Shown here piece after piece: positions 55,263 to 64,000 of a DNA stretch of 64,000 nucleotides. A program made the translations under genes and the position numbers. Origin of the DNA: Rhizobiaceae bacterium (GTDB lineage: Bacteria; Pseudomonadota; Alphaproteobacteria; Rhizobiales; Rhizobiaceae); contig JANQMU010000082.1 of NCBI GenBank assembly GCA_028279875.1, positions 62,001-126,000 of the forward strand, read 5' to 3'. The first letter of the stretch is position 1. Every line of letters starts with the position of its first letter. Below the pieces are notes generated by a model. It searched no databases. It was not told the DNA's origin and saw only the letters and a program-made list of their open reading frames with translations.

Positions 55263-55513
55263 CCTCCGGTCATCGGCGGAAACAGGGCGATTTCGCGGGC
55301 CGCGCCGATTCGGTCACCTTGCTGGCAGTGCTGCTGGTCGATCGCCACGCGGATGATATCAGGCGCTTCGAGGGCCGCCGCATAATTGTCGCCGCGCGCC
55401 TTCAGATGGTCGAGCAGGTCCGCCACCGTTGCGACCGAAGGCGGCAGGTCGAGTTCCTCGCCGTCCTTGCCGATGCGCTCCCGTACCCAGGCGAAATAGA
55501 CCAGCTTGACCAT
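55259..55513 (-). CDS. moaD: Molybdopterin synthase sulfur carrier MoaD
   Basis: An 84-residue ubiquitin-fold protein ending in the required double glycine (FPPMTGG), which is activated as thiocarboxylate. It starts MVKLVYFAWVRERIGKDGEEL. Coupled to moaE by an ATGA overlap. A MITE-like repeat begins 12 bp upstream of its start and may carry or displace its promoter. Confidence 0.95.
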   Translation of the reverse strand: MVKLVYFAWVRERIGKDGEELDLPPSVATVADLLDHLKARGDNYAAALEAPDIIRVAIDQQHCQQGDRIGAAREIALFPPMTGG

Positions 55514-55525
55514 GGCGGAACACTC

Positions 55526-55798
55526 CTAGAGCGAGTTGTGCTTAGATTGGCTCATTTGACCGAGGTGCTTTTGGTCGCTGGCGAGGCGGGCTGCCCGCCG
55601 TGGTGCTGTCCCACCACAAGGGCAGGCCAACAACGTCCAGGGGCCAAAAGCGCCCGGCCCGAAGGGTGGCGGCAAATCGGCCCATCGGCTGCGTTGCGTC
55701 GCTTGCCCGATGCACCACATCGCGCTGCGCGACGCGCCTTGCCGAGTGAACCGATTTTCCGCCATCAAATGATCCAATCTAAACACAACTCGCTCTAG
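55526..55798. mobile_element. MITE-like element with 35-bp terminal inverted repeats
   Basis: 273 bp bounded by inverted repeats starting CTAGAGCGAGTTGTG and continuing to ATCATTTGA-type sequence; 33 of 35 positions pair, and both ends carry CTAG. No transposase frame fits inside. The right end supplies the TAG stop codon of pgsA (55797-55795). The interior is GC-rich with further dyads. The left end is 12 bp from moaD. Confidence 0.8.
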
Positions 55799-56376
55799 TT
55801 GAAGACGTGCTTTAAGCCGGCCCGGAAATAGTCATAGCCCGTATAGATGGTGATCAGCGCGGCAATCCACAGCAGGGCGATGCCGAATTCGCTGACATAG
55901 GGCACGACCTTGTCGCCGGCCGGCCCGGCCAGCAGAAAGCCGATGGCGATCATCTGCACCGTGGTTTTCCATTTGGCGAGCCAGGTCACCGGCACCGACA
56001 CTTTCAGTTCGGCCAGATATTCGCGCAGGCCGGAGACCAGGATCTCGCGGCACAGGATGATGATCGCCGCCCAGATCGTCCAGCCGGCAATTGTGCCATC
56101 GGCCGCCAGCAGCAGCAGGATCGAGGAGACCAGCAGCTTGTCGGCGATCGGATCGAGCATGCGGCCGATATTCGACATCTGGTTCCAGATGCGCGCCAGA
56201 TAGCCGTCGAGAAAGTCGGTGATCGATGCGACGATATAGATGCCAAGGGCCGTCCAGCGCGCAAGGTCCGACCCATGCAGCCGGCCCTCGACGAAGAAGC
56301 ACAGGACAATCAGCGGAACCGCGGCAATGCGCCCATAGGTCAGCAGATTGGGAATATTGTAGGTGTGCGAGGCCAT
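55795..56376 (-). CDS. pgsA: CDP-diacylglycerol-glycerol-3-phosphate 3-phosphatidyltransferase
   Basis: A 193-residue membrane enzyme of phosphatidylglycerol synthesis. The CDP-alcohol transferase motif DGYLARIWNQMSNIGRMLDP, shortened, holds the conserved Asp residues. About four to five membrane segments. It starts MASHTYNIPNLLTYGR at ATG 56376. The stop codon lies in the terminal repeat of the MITE-like element, so insertion may have trimmed or replaced the original last codons; the end KHVFN looks near normal. Confidence 0.95.
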   Translation of the reverse strand: MASHTYNIPNLLTYGRIAAVPLIVLCFFVEGRLHGSDLARWTALGIYIVASITDFLDGYLARIWNQMSNIGRMLDPIADKLLVSSILLLLAADGTIAGWTIWAAIIILCREILVSGLREYLAELKVSVPVTWLAKWKTTVQMIAIGFLLAGPAGDKVVPYVSEFGIALLWIAALITIYTGYDYFRAGLKHVFN

Positions 56377-56481
56377 CGGGCTCCGTCCGAAGTAAAATCA
56401 GCCCATACAAATAGGCCGTAAACCGATCCGTCAACACGGTTGGCGAGAAAATGGCCGCGCAGCCGGTCCGGGCAGGGCGGG

Positions 56482-58500
56482 TCAGACGCCACGGTCTTCA
56501 TGGAAGTGGTCGTAGACGAGTTGCGCCATCGCCTCCGAAATGCCATCAACGGCCCGCAGGTCATCCAGCCCGGCGCGGGACACGGCCTTGGCGGTGCCGA
56601 AATGGTGTAGCAGGGAGCGCTTGCGCGCCGGTCCGATCCCGGCGATCTCGTCGAGCGGATTCTTGACCATCTCCTTCTTGCGCCGCGCCCGGTGCGTACC
56701 GATAGCGAAACGGTGCGCCTCGTCCCGCATGCGCTGGATGAAATAGAGCACCGGGTCGCGCGGCGGCAGGGTGAAGGCTTGCTGGCCCGGGATGAAGAAC
56801 CGTTCGCGCCCGGCGTCGCGGTCGACCCCCTTGGCGACGCCGATGACGGTCACACGATCGGCAACGTCCAGTTCCGTCAGCACCGTCATGACCGCCGAAA
56901 CCTGCCCCTTTCCGCCATCGATCAGCAGCACGTCGGGCCAGGGCGGTGTCGCCGCGTCGGCGCCCGCCGCTTCACCGTCTTGCGCGGAAGGATCGGCCGT
57001 CGCCGGTTTGCCATACTCTTTGACGAGCCGCGAGAACCGCCGCTCCAGGACTTCGCGCATCATGCCGAAATCATCTCCGGGTGTGATGTCCTTCGACTTG
57101 ATGTTGAACTTCCGGTACTGGTTTTTGACGAAGCCTTCCTGGCCGGCGACGATCATGCCGCCGACGGCATTGGTGCCCATGATGTGGGAATTGTCATAGA
57201 CCTCGATGCGCCGCGGCGGATGGTCGAGACCGAAAGTTTCGGCAAAGCCCCGAAGCAGCTTGGCCTGGGTCGAGGTTTCCGCCAGCCGTCGGCCATGGGC
57301 ATCCTTGGCGTTGGCCTGGGCATGCCGGACGAGGTCGCGCTTTTCGCCGCGACGCGGCACGCTGATCACCACCTTGCGGCCGGCGCGGATCGACAGGGCT
57401 TCGGCGAGCAGCGCCTGTTCGGCAACCGTCTCGGAGATCAGGATCTGTTTCGGGCAGGGCTTGTCGTCGTAGAATTGCGACAGAAAGGCGCCGAGCACCT
57501 CCTGCGACGACAGCGACGCATCGGCCTTGGGGAAGTAGGCCCGGTTGCCCCAATTCTGGCCGGTCCGGAAGAAGAAGACCTGGATGCAGCTGAGGCCGCC
57601 CTCATGGTGGATGGCGAACAGATCGGCTTCTTCCACCGTCTGCGGATTGATGCCCTGGTGGCTCTGCACATGCGACAGCGCCGCCAGCCGGTCGCGATAG
57701 ATGGCGGCACGCTCGAAATCCAGCGCCTCGGCCGCCTCCTGCATGGCGTCGGCCATGGCCGATTTGACCTTCTGGCTGCGGCCGGAGAGAAAATCCCGGG
57801 CTTCCTCCACCATCTGGCCGTAGGCCTCGATCGACACTTCGCCGGTGCAGGGGCCGGCGCAGCGCTTGATCTGGTGCAGGAGGCATGGCCGTGTGCGGCT
57901 TTCATAGACCGAGTTGGTGCAGGTTCTGAGCAAGAACGCCCGCTGCAGGGAGTTGATCGTCCGGTCGACCGCCTGCGCCGAGGCGAAGGGGCCGAAATAG
58001 GCGCCCTTGCGCGAGCGCGCGCCGCGGTGCTTGAAGATACCCGGCGCTTCGTTGTCCTCGGTCAGCAGGATGTAGGGGAAGGATTTGTCGTCGCGCAGCA
58101 GAACATTGTAGCGCGGCCGCAGCCGCTTGATCAGATTGGCCTCGAGCAGCAGCGCCTCGGTCTCGGTCCGCGTCGTGATGAACTCCATATGCGCCGTCAG
58201 GCGGATCATGTTCTCGATGCGGTTGGTATGGCCGCGGCCCTGGGCGTAAGACGTGACCCGCTTCTTCAGGCTGCGCGCCTTGCCCACATAGAGCACGTCG
58301 CCGCTCCGGTTGAGCATACGGTAAACGCCCGGCGCGTTGGGCAGCAGTTTGACATGAGCCTGAATGAGGTCCGGGCCTGTCAACCCGTCCGCCACCTGGC
58401 CGGCACCTTCCCACCCCTCAAGGTCGGGAGCACGCCGGCGCCTGTAGCCGGCCTTGTCCGGCACGTCGATATCGTCGTCGATGATATCCGGTTCCGCCAT
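56482..58500 (-). CDS. uvrC: Excinuclease ABC subunit C
   Basis: A 672-residue dual-incision nuclease of nucleotide excision repair. The GIY-YIG domain appears as [19 protein letters not shown], then a Cys-rich stretch ([15 protein letters not shown]), a UVR motif ([15 protein letters not shown]), the RNase H-like domain ([27 protein letters not shown]) and C-terminal helix-hairpin-helix ([18 protein letters not shown]). ATG 58500 with AGGA is chosen. Upstream of pgsA, a conserved uvrC-pgsA pairing. Confidence 0.97.
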   Translation of the reverse strand: MAEPDIIDDDIDVPDKAGYRRRRAPDLEGWEGAGQVADGLTGPDLIQAHVKLLPNAPGVYRMLNRSGDVLYVGKARSLKKRVTSYAQGRGHTNRIENMIRLTAHMEFITTRTETEALLLEANLIKRLRPRYNVLLRDDKSFPYILLTEDNEAPGIFKHRGARSRKGAYFGPFASAQAVDRTINSLQRAFLLRTCTNSVYESRTRPCLLHQIKRCAGPCTGEVSIEAYGQMVEEARDFLSGRSQKVKSAMADAMQEAAEALDFERAAIYRDRLAALSHVQSHQGINPQTVEEADLFAIHHEGGLSCIQVFFFRTGQNWGNRAYFPKADASLSSQEVLGAFLSQFYDDKPCPKQILISETVAEQALLAEALSIRAGRKVVISVPRRGEKRDLVRHAQANAKDAHGRRLAETSTQAKLLRGFAETFGLDHPPRRIEVYDNSHIMGTNAVGGMIVAGQEGFVKNQYRKFNIKSKDITPGDDFGMMREVLERRFSRLVKEYGKPATADPSAQDGEAAGADAATPPWPDVLLIDGGKGQVSAVMTVLTELDVADRVTVIGVAKGVDRDAGRERFFIPGQQAFTLPPRDPVLYFIQRMRDEAHRFAIGTHRARRKKEMVKNPLDEIAGIGPARKRSLLHHFGTAKAVSRAGLDDLRAVDGISEAMAQLVYDHFHEDRGV

Positions 58501-58585
58501 GGTCCTGCGCTCGATATCCGTCTGAATCAGTCTGCTGATTAATATAGCATTCCGATTGGAAATGTCGGGATGGTCTGCCCGGTGC

Positions 58586-59527
58586 TCAAAAGACGAGGAT
58601 GATATAGGCAACGTAGAGGCACAGCATGATGGTGCCACCGGTTCTGGTGATCGGCCGCGATCCCGCCGCCAGGACGATCAGCAGGATCGTCACCGCGGCC
58701 ATGATCCACATGTCGAGATAGACGATGCGGGCCGGCACCATCAAGGGATGAACCATGGCGGTGATGCCCAGTATTCCGGCAATATTGAAGATACTCGAGC
58801 CGACAACATTGCCGATCGCCACGGCGCCGCTGCCGCGCCAGGCCGCCATGACCGTTGTCACCAGCTCCGGCAGCGATGTGCCGATGGCGATGATCGTCAA
58901 TCCGATGACCGCCTCGGACACACCCAGCATCCGGGCGATATCGACGGCGCCGTTGACCGTCAGCGACGCGCCGACCGGCAGGCCGATCATGCCGAAAAGC
59001 AGATAGGCGGCGATGCGCGAATTCTGGCTCGGCACCTCATCGATTTCGTCATGATAGTCGCCGAAGGGCTGTTCGACACGGGCCTTTCGCGCCGTCCGAA
59101 ACTGCCAGATCAGGAAGATGCCGAGGATCGAAACCAGCACAAGGCCGTCGAGATGCGTCAGCGTCCCGCAGGCCATCATCACCATCAGGATCACGGTCAG
59201 AGCCGCCATGACGGTCAGGCTGAAGCCGAGGCCGTTCTCCTTGCAGTCGATCGGTTTGATCAGCGCCGGCGCGCCCAGCACCAAAAGGACATTGGCGATA
59301 TTGGAGCCCACCACATTGCCGATGGCGATTCCGGGCACCTCGTTGAAGGCGGCTTTCAGGGAGACGAAGAGTTCCGGCGCCGACGTTCCGAGGGCGACGA
59401 TGGTCAATCCGATGACCAGCGGGCTGACGCCCAGCTTTTCGGCAAACGCCACCGCGCCGCGCACCAGATAATCCCCTGCAAACAAAAGCAGCGCCAGCCC
59501 GGCGATCAAAATGGCAAAACTGATCAT
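58586..59527 (-). CDS. CaCA-family Na+/Ca2+ (cation/proton) exchanger
   Basis: A 313-residue inner-membrane exchanger of the YrbG type. The two alpha-repeats are present in inverted order: [19 protein letters not shown] (N-terminal) and [19 protein letters not shown] (C-terminal), each with the ion-binding Glu and Ser/Thr. Ten membrane segments with a short acidic cytosolic loop ([12 protein letters not shown]) between halves. Monocistronic. Confidence 0.93.
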   Translation of the reverse strand: MISFAILIAGLALLLFAGDYLVRGAVAFAEKLGVSPLVIGLTIVALGTSAPELFVSLKAAFNEVPGIAIGNVVGSNIANVLLVLGAPALIKPIDCKENGLGFSLTVMAALTVILMVMMACGTLTHLDGLVLVSILGIFLIWQFRTARKARVEQPFGDYHDEIDEVPSQNSRIAAYLLFGMIGLPVGASLTVNGAVDIARMLGVSEAVIGLTIIAIGTSLPELVTTVMAAWRGSGAVAIGNVVGSSIFNIAGILGITAMVHPLMVPARIVYLDMWIMAAVTILLIVLAAGSRPITRTGGTIMLCLYVAYIILVF

Positions 59528-59655
59528 GAATGCATGGGTTTCCGGGAGCTACGGCGATTGTCGCCCAATGTCATGCGGGTGCCCAATGGATATAGGATCG
59601 GATACGCGAAACACAATGATTCGCAGATATATAACCGGCAAATAACGCCTGCGCT

Positions 59656-60252
59656 TCAAGCCTGTGGTCTGAAGCGGTCGTAGTCGGCGAAGAACCCGCG
59701 GAACTTGCCGGGCCAGTTTTTCAGTTTCGGCCGTCCGCGCTCCCATTTCCCGTCAAACCGCAGCGCCAGATAGCCCAGCAGCCCGGCCAGGGCGAAATGG
59801 CCGCCATGGAGTTTCCTGGCCGTGCGCGGCATGTGATCATTGAGGTGATCCAGCGCCCGTTCGACCTTCGACCATTGCCGTTCGATCCACGGATCGTGCA
59901 CCTTTTCGGGCGGCCGAAACCGCTGTTCATAGACGATCGCCAGCAGGCAGTCGGTCGTGCCGTCGCACAAGGCCTCAAGGGTCAGTACCTCCTGGCGTTT
60001 TTCGGCGTTTCGCGGATAGAGGCCGCGGCCGCTTGCGTGGTCGAGGAACTGCATGATCGTGCGGCTGTCATAGACTGCGTTGCCGCGATCGTCGATCAGG
60101 GTCGGGATTTTGCCGAGCGGATTGCCATCCGTCAAAATCGCCGGGTCGGCGCCGGTGTCGACAATCTGGCTTTCGATGGGCAGGCCGCAATAATGGGCGG
60201 CCATCCGCACCTTGGCGGAGTAGGGCGATGCCGGCGCATACAATATCTTCAT
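59656..60252 (-). CDS. Glutathione S-transferase family protein
   Basis: A 198-residue GST beginning MKILYAPASPYSAKVRMAAH, with Ser at the likely glutathione-activating position and NPLGKIPTLIDDRGNAVYDSRTI (cis-Pro and substrate-binding Ser). Helical C-terminal domain. A second GST in the window, clearly different in sequence from the one at 53.5 kb. Substrate unknown; ribonuclease T2 gene lies upstream by 28 bp. Confidence 0.92.
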   Translation of the reverse strand: MKILYAPASPYSAKVRMAAHYCGLPIESQIVDTGADPAILTDGNPLGKIPTLIDDRGNAVYDSRTIMQFLDHASGRGLYPRNAEKRQEVLTLEALCDGTTDCLLAIVYEQRFRPPEKVHDPWIERQWSKVERALDHLNDHMPRTARKLHGGHFALAGLLGYLALRFDGKWERGRPKLKNWPGKFRGFFADYDRFRPQA

Positions 60253-60280
60253 GGTCGGGCCTTTCTGTCTGAACTGCTTT

Positions 60281-60967
60281 TCAACCGCGCACTGGCGGCA
60301 GAGCTACGCTTGGGCGGCGGCAGCCGCGCTTCGTGACCTCGGGACAGGCCCGATAGCCGAGTTGCTTGGTCATGCAGATGCGGACCTCGCGCAACCGGCG
60401 GCGGTCGCAGGTGACTGCGATATCGCCTTTTTCCAGTCCCGGATTGGCATCGATGAAGGCCGCCGAGACCGCGTCGGGAGACACGTTTCGCAGGGTGCCG
60501 CTGTTGCGCAATCCGTCGGGAATGACAACAGTCTCGCGCGCCGACCGCAATATCCGGAAGAAATCCGCCTGCGACAGGCCCGAGCAGGTGCCGTGCTTTT
60601 TCCATTGATGCCTGACCAGCGCCCGGCTGGGGACGATGTCGAGCAGGCCGCGCTCGACGTCACTGTCGACCGGATCCGGATTTTCGCTGCAATATTCAGG
60701 ATAGCCGCGCTCGAATTGCGGCCACAATCCATGCACGATGAAGCCGTAGCGCCGTTCGCTTGTGCATTGATGCGGATTGGCCCGGTCGCCCTCGGCTTCG
60801 CAATAGCTTGGCGACCAGGACAGGGCCAGAACATAGAAGTCGAAGCCCGAGCCGGCCGGAATGCCGTCATCGGCGCGCGGCGGCTCCTCGCAGGCCGCCA
60901 GCGCCAGAAGCGCGGCAAGGGCTATGATGCGGAAGATCGCGCTACCGTACGGATCGGCAATAGGCAC
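60281..60967 (-). CDS. Ribonuclease T2 family protein, probable lipoprotein
   Basis: About 228 residues. Both T2 active-site boxes are intact: FIVHGLWPQ and HQWKKHGTC, each with the catalytic His. Before them is a hydrophobic stretch ending LLALAAC, a lipobox, so the enzyme is probably anchored in the periplasmic face of a membrane. GTG 60967 is the likely start since it overlaps the upstream gene by only 26 bp; an ATG at 61012 is possible. T2 enzymes cut single-stranded RNA without metals. Confidence 0.85.
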   Translation of the reverse strand: MPIADPYGSAIFRIIALAALLALAACEEPPRADDGIPAGSGFDFYVLALSWSPSYCEAEGDRANPHQCTSERRYGFIVHGLWPQFERGYPEYCSENPDPVDSDVERGLLDIVPSRALVRHQWKKHGTCSGLSQADFFRILRSARETVVIPDGLRNSGTLRNVSPDAVSAAFIDANPGLEKGDIAVTCDRRRLREVRICMTKQLGYRACPEVTKRGCRRPSVALPPVRG

Positions 60968-61373
60968 CGTAGATACGCCAGGGATCAAGGCCGGAAATAC
61001 AATATTCGACATTGCCGCCGACGCCGGCAAATCCCTGGCCGGCTTCGATCATGTACCAGATTGTCCGTGCCTGGCCGTCATTCATTGCGACCTTGCCATG
61101 GCAGTAGCGCCGGTCGATCATCGTGGTTTCGCCCGCCGGCACATATCGGTTTTGATGAATGTCGAAATAATCCTCAATCGCCAGGCCGCGTTTCAGGACA
61201 TTTCGGTCGGCAATCGAAAAACGGTGCGAAATGGCCCGCAGAACCGCCGGGCTTTCGCACTGGGCGTTGCTGCGAATTCCAAAGGCATTGGCCGGTGCGG
61301 GATCGGCCAGCCACCCGACCGCCAGCAGCGCGCCGAGGGCAAAGAGACCGAGAACTGACTGGTGTTTTGACAT
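60942..61373 (-). CDS. Secreted hypothetical protein
   Basis: A 143-residue protein with a signal peptide (MSKHQSVLGLFALGALLAVGW...APANA). The mature part has Cys residues in AQCESP, RYCHGKVAMNDGQ, VEYCISG and GAYCRSV that could form two disulfides, and a hydrophilic core. I recognise no family. It overlaps the RNase T2 gene by 26 bp, so the two may be co-expressed; a shared periplasmic role is only inference. Confidence 0.75.
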   Translation of the reverse strand: MSKHQSVLGLFALGALLAVGWLADPAPANAFGIRSNAQCESPAVLRAISHRFSIADRNVLKRGLAIEDYFDIHQNRYVPAGETTMIDRRYCHGKVAMNDGQARTIWYMIEAGQGFAGVGGNVEYCISGLDPWRIYGAYCRSVR

Positions 61374-61501
61374 CTGCAACAGGCTCCAAAATCCGTTTCC
61401 GGGCGCGACCAATCATCCTATCGGTGCTTCGCATGGGAGGATGATCAAGCGGCGGCGGCGCGTCAAGAGCGCCAAGGCAACACCGGTCGGATTCTTTGCC
61501 G

Positions 61502-62353
61502 TCATTTGTCCTCGCTGATCCAAAACAGCCGATGGCCGGCAGCCGGCGATCGCGACAGACAGGCAAGAAGGGCCGGCAGCATGGTTTCCAGCTCCCGGTA
61601 AAGCACGAAGGGCGGGTTGACGATGACAAGGCCCGAGCCGGCCAGCGCATTCGTCTGCGCTGTATCAAACACATTCAACTCGGCACAGAGGATGCGGCTG
61701 ATGCCGAGGGCGCGCAATTTGTCATGGAACGCGGTGACCGGAGAACCGGCCTTGATGGGATGCCACAGGCAGTAAATGCCGCCGGGCCAGCGGCGATGGG
61801 CACGCGCCAGCCCGTCGACGATCCGGTCGAATTCGCCCTCCCTTTCAAAGGGCGGGTCGACCAGGACAAGACCGCGCCTTTCCTTCGGCGGCACGTGCGC
61901 CCCGAGCGCCAGCCAGCCGTCCAGGGCGATGATACGGGTCTGGAAATCGCCTTCGAACAGGCTGCGAAGCCCGGCGCAGTCCTCCGGGTGCAATTCGATG
62001 GCCGAAAGCCGGTCCTGCGGGCGCATGAGATCGCGGATCAGTTTCGGTGATCCCGGATAGCGCTCAGGAACCGCGGCCGGATTGAGGGCGCGCACCACGT
62101 CCAGATAGGGCTGCAGAAGGGCACGCGCCTCCGGCGGCAGGCCACCCTCCAGCAGCCGTCCGATTCCGTCTTTCCACTCGCCGGTCTTTTCGGCTTCCGC
62201 GGCCGATAAGAGATAAAGCCCCGGCCCGGCATGCGTGTCGATGACACGAAACGCCTTGTCCTTCTTCTTCAGGTAGCAGATGATTCGCGTCAGCACGGCG
62301 TGCTTGAAAACATCCGCAAAATTGCCCGCATGGTATATGTGCCGATAATTCAA
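61502..62353 (-). CDS. rlmJ: 23S rRNA (adenine2030-N6)-methyltransferase RlmJ
   Basis: A 283-residue methyltransferase. The start MNYRHIYHAGNFADVFKHAVL is the RlmJ signature; FRVIDTHAGPGLYLL binds SAM and LVLVDPPFEREGEF is the catalytic NPPY-like motif. TTG 62353 is chosen: GAGGAAA lies 6 nt upstream and family alignment starts here. The frame stays open far upstream, but that stretch is antisense to the oxidoreductase gene. Divergent from that gene with 69 bp between. Confidence 0.93.
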   Translation of the reverse strand: MNYRHIYHAGNFADVFKHAVLTRIICYLKKKDKAFRVIDTHAGPGLYLLSAAEAEKTGEWKDGIGRLLEGGLPPEARALLQPYLDVVRALNPAAVPERYPGSPKLIRDLMRPQDRLSAIELHPEDCAGLRSLFEGDFQTRIIALDGWLALGAHVPPKERRGLVLVDPPFEREGEFDRIVDGLARAHRRWPGGIYCLWHPIKAGSPVTAFHDKLRALGISRILCAELNVFDTAQTNALAGSGLVIVNPPFVLYRELETMLPALLACLSRSPAAGHRLFWISEDK

Positions 62354-62422
62354 CCGCTTTCCTCGCTCGACCCCTGATTTTGGTTTATAGGCTGCGTCTG
62401 GTCTTTGCAAAACGAGGCGACC

Positions 62423-64000
62423 GTGAACCAGACGGCACCCATTCGCACCGGTTTTTCGGCCTGCCCGCATGATTGTCCATCGACATGCGCGCTGGAGGTC
62501 GAACTGCTCGGCGCGGATCGGATCGGCAAGGTCCGGGGATCGGCGCAGAACGACTATACGGCTGGTGTGATCTGCGCCAAGGTTGCCCGCTACGCCGAGC
62601 GTGTCCACCATCCCGACCGGCTGCTGAAACCGATGAAGCGCCGCGGCGCCAAGGGCGGGTGGCAGGAACTGTCGTGGGACGACGCGCTGGACGAGACGGC
62701 GGAAGGGTTTTTGAAAGCGGAGCAGCGCTGGGGCGCGGAAACCGTCTGGCCCTACTACTATGCCGGGACGATGGGACTGGTACAACGGGACTCCATCCAG
62801 CGGCTGCGTCATGCCAAGAAATATTCCGGACAGTTCGACAGCATCTGCACGAATGCGTCCTGGACCGGTTTCTGCGCCGGGACCGGCAGACTGGCGGGCG
62901 TCGATCCCCGGGAAATGGCCAAATCCGACTGTGTCGTCATCTGGGGCACCAACGCGGTGTCGACACAGGTCAACGTCATGACGCATGCCACGCGGGCCCG
63001 CAAGCAGCGCGGCGCGAAGATCGTGGCCATCGACATCTACGACACCCCGACGGCCCGCCAGGCGGATCTGAAACTGATCCTGCGGCCCGGCACGGATGGC
63101 GCGCTGGCCTGCGCCGTCATGCATGTGCTGTTTCGCGACGGATTGGCCGATCGCGGCTATCTTGAAGACTATGCGGACGATCCCGCCGGCCTTGAAGCGC
63201 ATCTGCAAAGCCGCACGCCGCAATGGGCTGCCGCCGTCACCGGCCTGTCGGCACGCCAGATCGAGAAATTCGCGCACCTTGTCGGGACCACCCGGCGCAC
63301 GTTCTTTCGTCTCGGTTACGGCTTCTCGAGGCAGCGCAACGGTGTCGCGAACATGCATGCCGCGCTGAGCGTCCCGACCGTGGCCGGCGCATGGCAGTTC
63401 GAAGGCGGCGGCGCTTTCCATTCCAACTCCGGCATCTTCGGCCTCGACGGATCAGAGATCATGGGGACGGGATTTGCAGACCCCGCGGTGCGGCATCTCG
63501 ACCAGTCGCAAATCGGGCGCGTTCTGACCGGGGATCGGGCCGCGCTGCGCGGCGGTGTTCCGGTGACCGCGCTGCTTGTGCAGAACACCAACCCCGTCAA
63601 TGTCGCACCGGAGCAGCGGCTGGTGAAGCAAGGGTTTGCCCGCGATGACCTGTTTACCGTGGTGCATGAACAATTCATGACGGAAACGGCCGACATGGCC
63701 GACATCGTCATGCCGGCGACGATGTTCGTCGAACATGACGATATCTATCGCGGCGGCGGCAACCAGTACATCACGCTCGGACCGAAACTCATCGAGCCGC
63801 CGGAGGGGCCGCGGTCGAATCTCGATGTCATCAATGCGTTGGCCGAACGGCTTGGCGTCGGCCGGATGCCCGGCTTCGGCCTGACGGCCAATGCCCTGAT
63901 TGACAGCATGCTTAGATCCAGCGGCCATGGCAGCCTCGACGCGCTGCGGCAGAACAAATGGATCGACTGCCAGCCGGATTTCGAGACCGCCCATTACATC
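62423..64000 (+). CDS. Molybdopterin-dependent oxidoreductase, C-terminus outside window
   Basis: An open frame from GTG 62423 (GAGG 6 nt upstream) through the window end, at least 526 residues. The N-terminal Cys cluster C-P-H-D-C-P-S-T-C...GVICAK would hold a 4Fe-4S cluster. Further on come WDDALDETAEGF, VIWGTNAVSTQVNVM and VQNTNPVNVAPEQ, with MPATMFVEHDDIYRGGGNQY at the molybdopterin-binding end. Belongs to the DMSO-reductase superfamily (bis-MGD enzymes); substrate unknown. No Tat signal is visible, so it is probably cytosolic. Confidence 0.9.
   Translation, partial: MNQTAPIRTGFSACPHDCPSTCALEVELLGADRIGKVRGSAQNDYTAGVICAKVARYAERVHHPDRLLKPMKRRGAKGGWQELSWDDALDETAEGFLKAEQRWGAETVWPYYYAGTMGLVQRDSIQRLRHAKKYSGQFDSICTNASWTGFCAGTGRLAGVDPREMAKSDCVVIWGTNAVSTQVNVMTHATRARKQRGAKIVAIDIYDTPTARQADLKLILRPGTDGALACAVMHVLFRDGLADRGYLEDYADDPAGLEAHLQSRTPQWAAAVTGLSARQIEKFAHLVGTTRRTFFRLGYGFSRQRNGVANMHAALSVPTVAGAWQFEGGGAFHSNSGIFGLDGSEIMGTGFADPAVRHLDQSQIGRVLTGDRAALRGGVPVTALLVQNTNPVNVAPEQRLVKQGFARDDLFTVVHEQFMTETADMADIVMPATMFVEHDDIYRGGGNQYITLGPKLIEPPEGPRSNLDVINALAERLGVGRMPGFGLTANALIDSMLRSSGHGSLDALRQNKWIDCQPDFETAHYI

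Noticed and set aside
56692..58542. A 616-codon plus-strand open frame
   Set aside because: Antisense to uvrC.
62354..63421. N-terminal extension of the rlmJ frame to about 639 codons
   Set aside because: This part is antisense to the molybdopterin oxidoreductase gene; rlmJ similarity and a good ribosome site begin at TTG 62353.

Overview
The window is about 62-64% GC chromosomal DNA from an alphaproteobacterium, most likely order Hyphomicrobiales (Rhizobiales). The basis is gene order: rpsF-rpsR-DUF2232-rplI followed by cfa, dnaB and alr; fabD-fabG-acpP-fabF-mltG-yicC-gmk; and lptF-lptG-lptD-surA-like-pdxA-rsmA. Protein features typical of that group support this (acidic tail on L9, rhizobial-type Cfa, DUF2232, DUF2339). 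No tRNA, rRNA, phage gene or transposase gene was recognised.

Layout. (1) 1-6.2 kb, minus strand: alr start, dnaB, cfa and the S6/S18/L9 operon. (2) 6.3-8.9 kb: an ArsR/SRPBCC regulator operon with its own operator, a small conserved-type gene and a GGDEF protein. (3) 9.1-15.8 kb, plus strand: fatty-acid synthesis cluster, mltG, yicC, gmk. (4) 15.8-23.4 kb, minus strand: rsmA, pdxA, a SurA-like chaperone and the LPS exporters lptD, lptG and lptF. (5) 23.8-33.0 kb: pepA, holC, a GT39-like glycosyltransferase, a PAP2 phosphatase, an L,D-transpeptidase, a DsbA-fold isomerase and DUF2339. (6) 33.0-50.6 kb: a type I-E CRISPR-Cas island. (7) 50.6-64 kb: housekeeping genes (ABC-F, folD variant, ndk, moaED, pgsA, uvrC, CaCA exchanger, RNase T2, rlmJ, molybdopterin oxidoreductase) and one MITE-like element.

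The CRISPR island holds a complete cas3 / cse1-cse2-cas7-cas5-cas6e-cas1-cas2 set on the minus strand. It has three healthy arrays (33.1-34.1, 46.3-48.0 and 49.4-50.3 kb), a decayed array beside cas2, a leaderless three-repeat relic upstream of cas3 and a two-repeat mini-array between cas3 and cse1. All arrays read on the minus strand. The three healthy arrays and the cas2-side array share one leader type with a TTGACA promoter; in the cas2-side copy that promoter is mutated. A toxin-antitoxin module sits in three of the island's gaps: hicAB, higBA and hicAB.

The most interesting signal is the mini-array at 42298-42387. Its first pseudo-repeat keeps only the crRNA 5' handle, and its second keeps only the Cas6e hairpin. 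The first 14 nt of its 32-nt spacer match a site 47 bp away, in the cse1 upstream region, with mismatches only at positions 6 and 12. Those are the positions type I-E Cascade flips out of the duplex. The site has an AAG PAM. This looks like a crRNA-like guide that would direct Cascade to its own operon promoter (CreA/CreR-like), beside a candidate small RNA gene with its own promoter and terminator.
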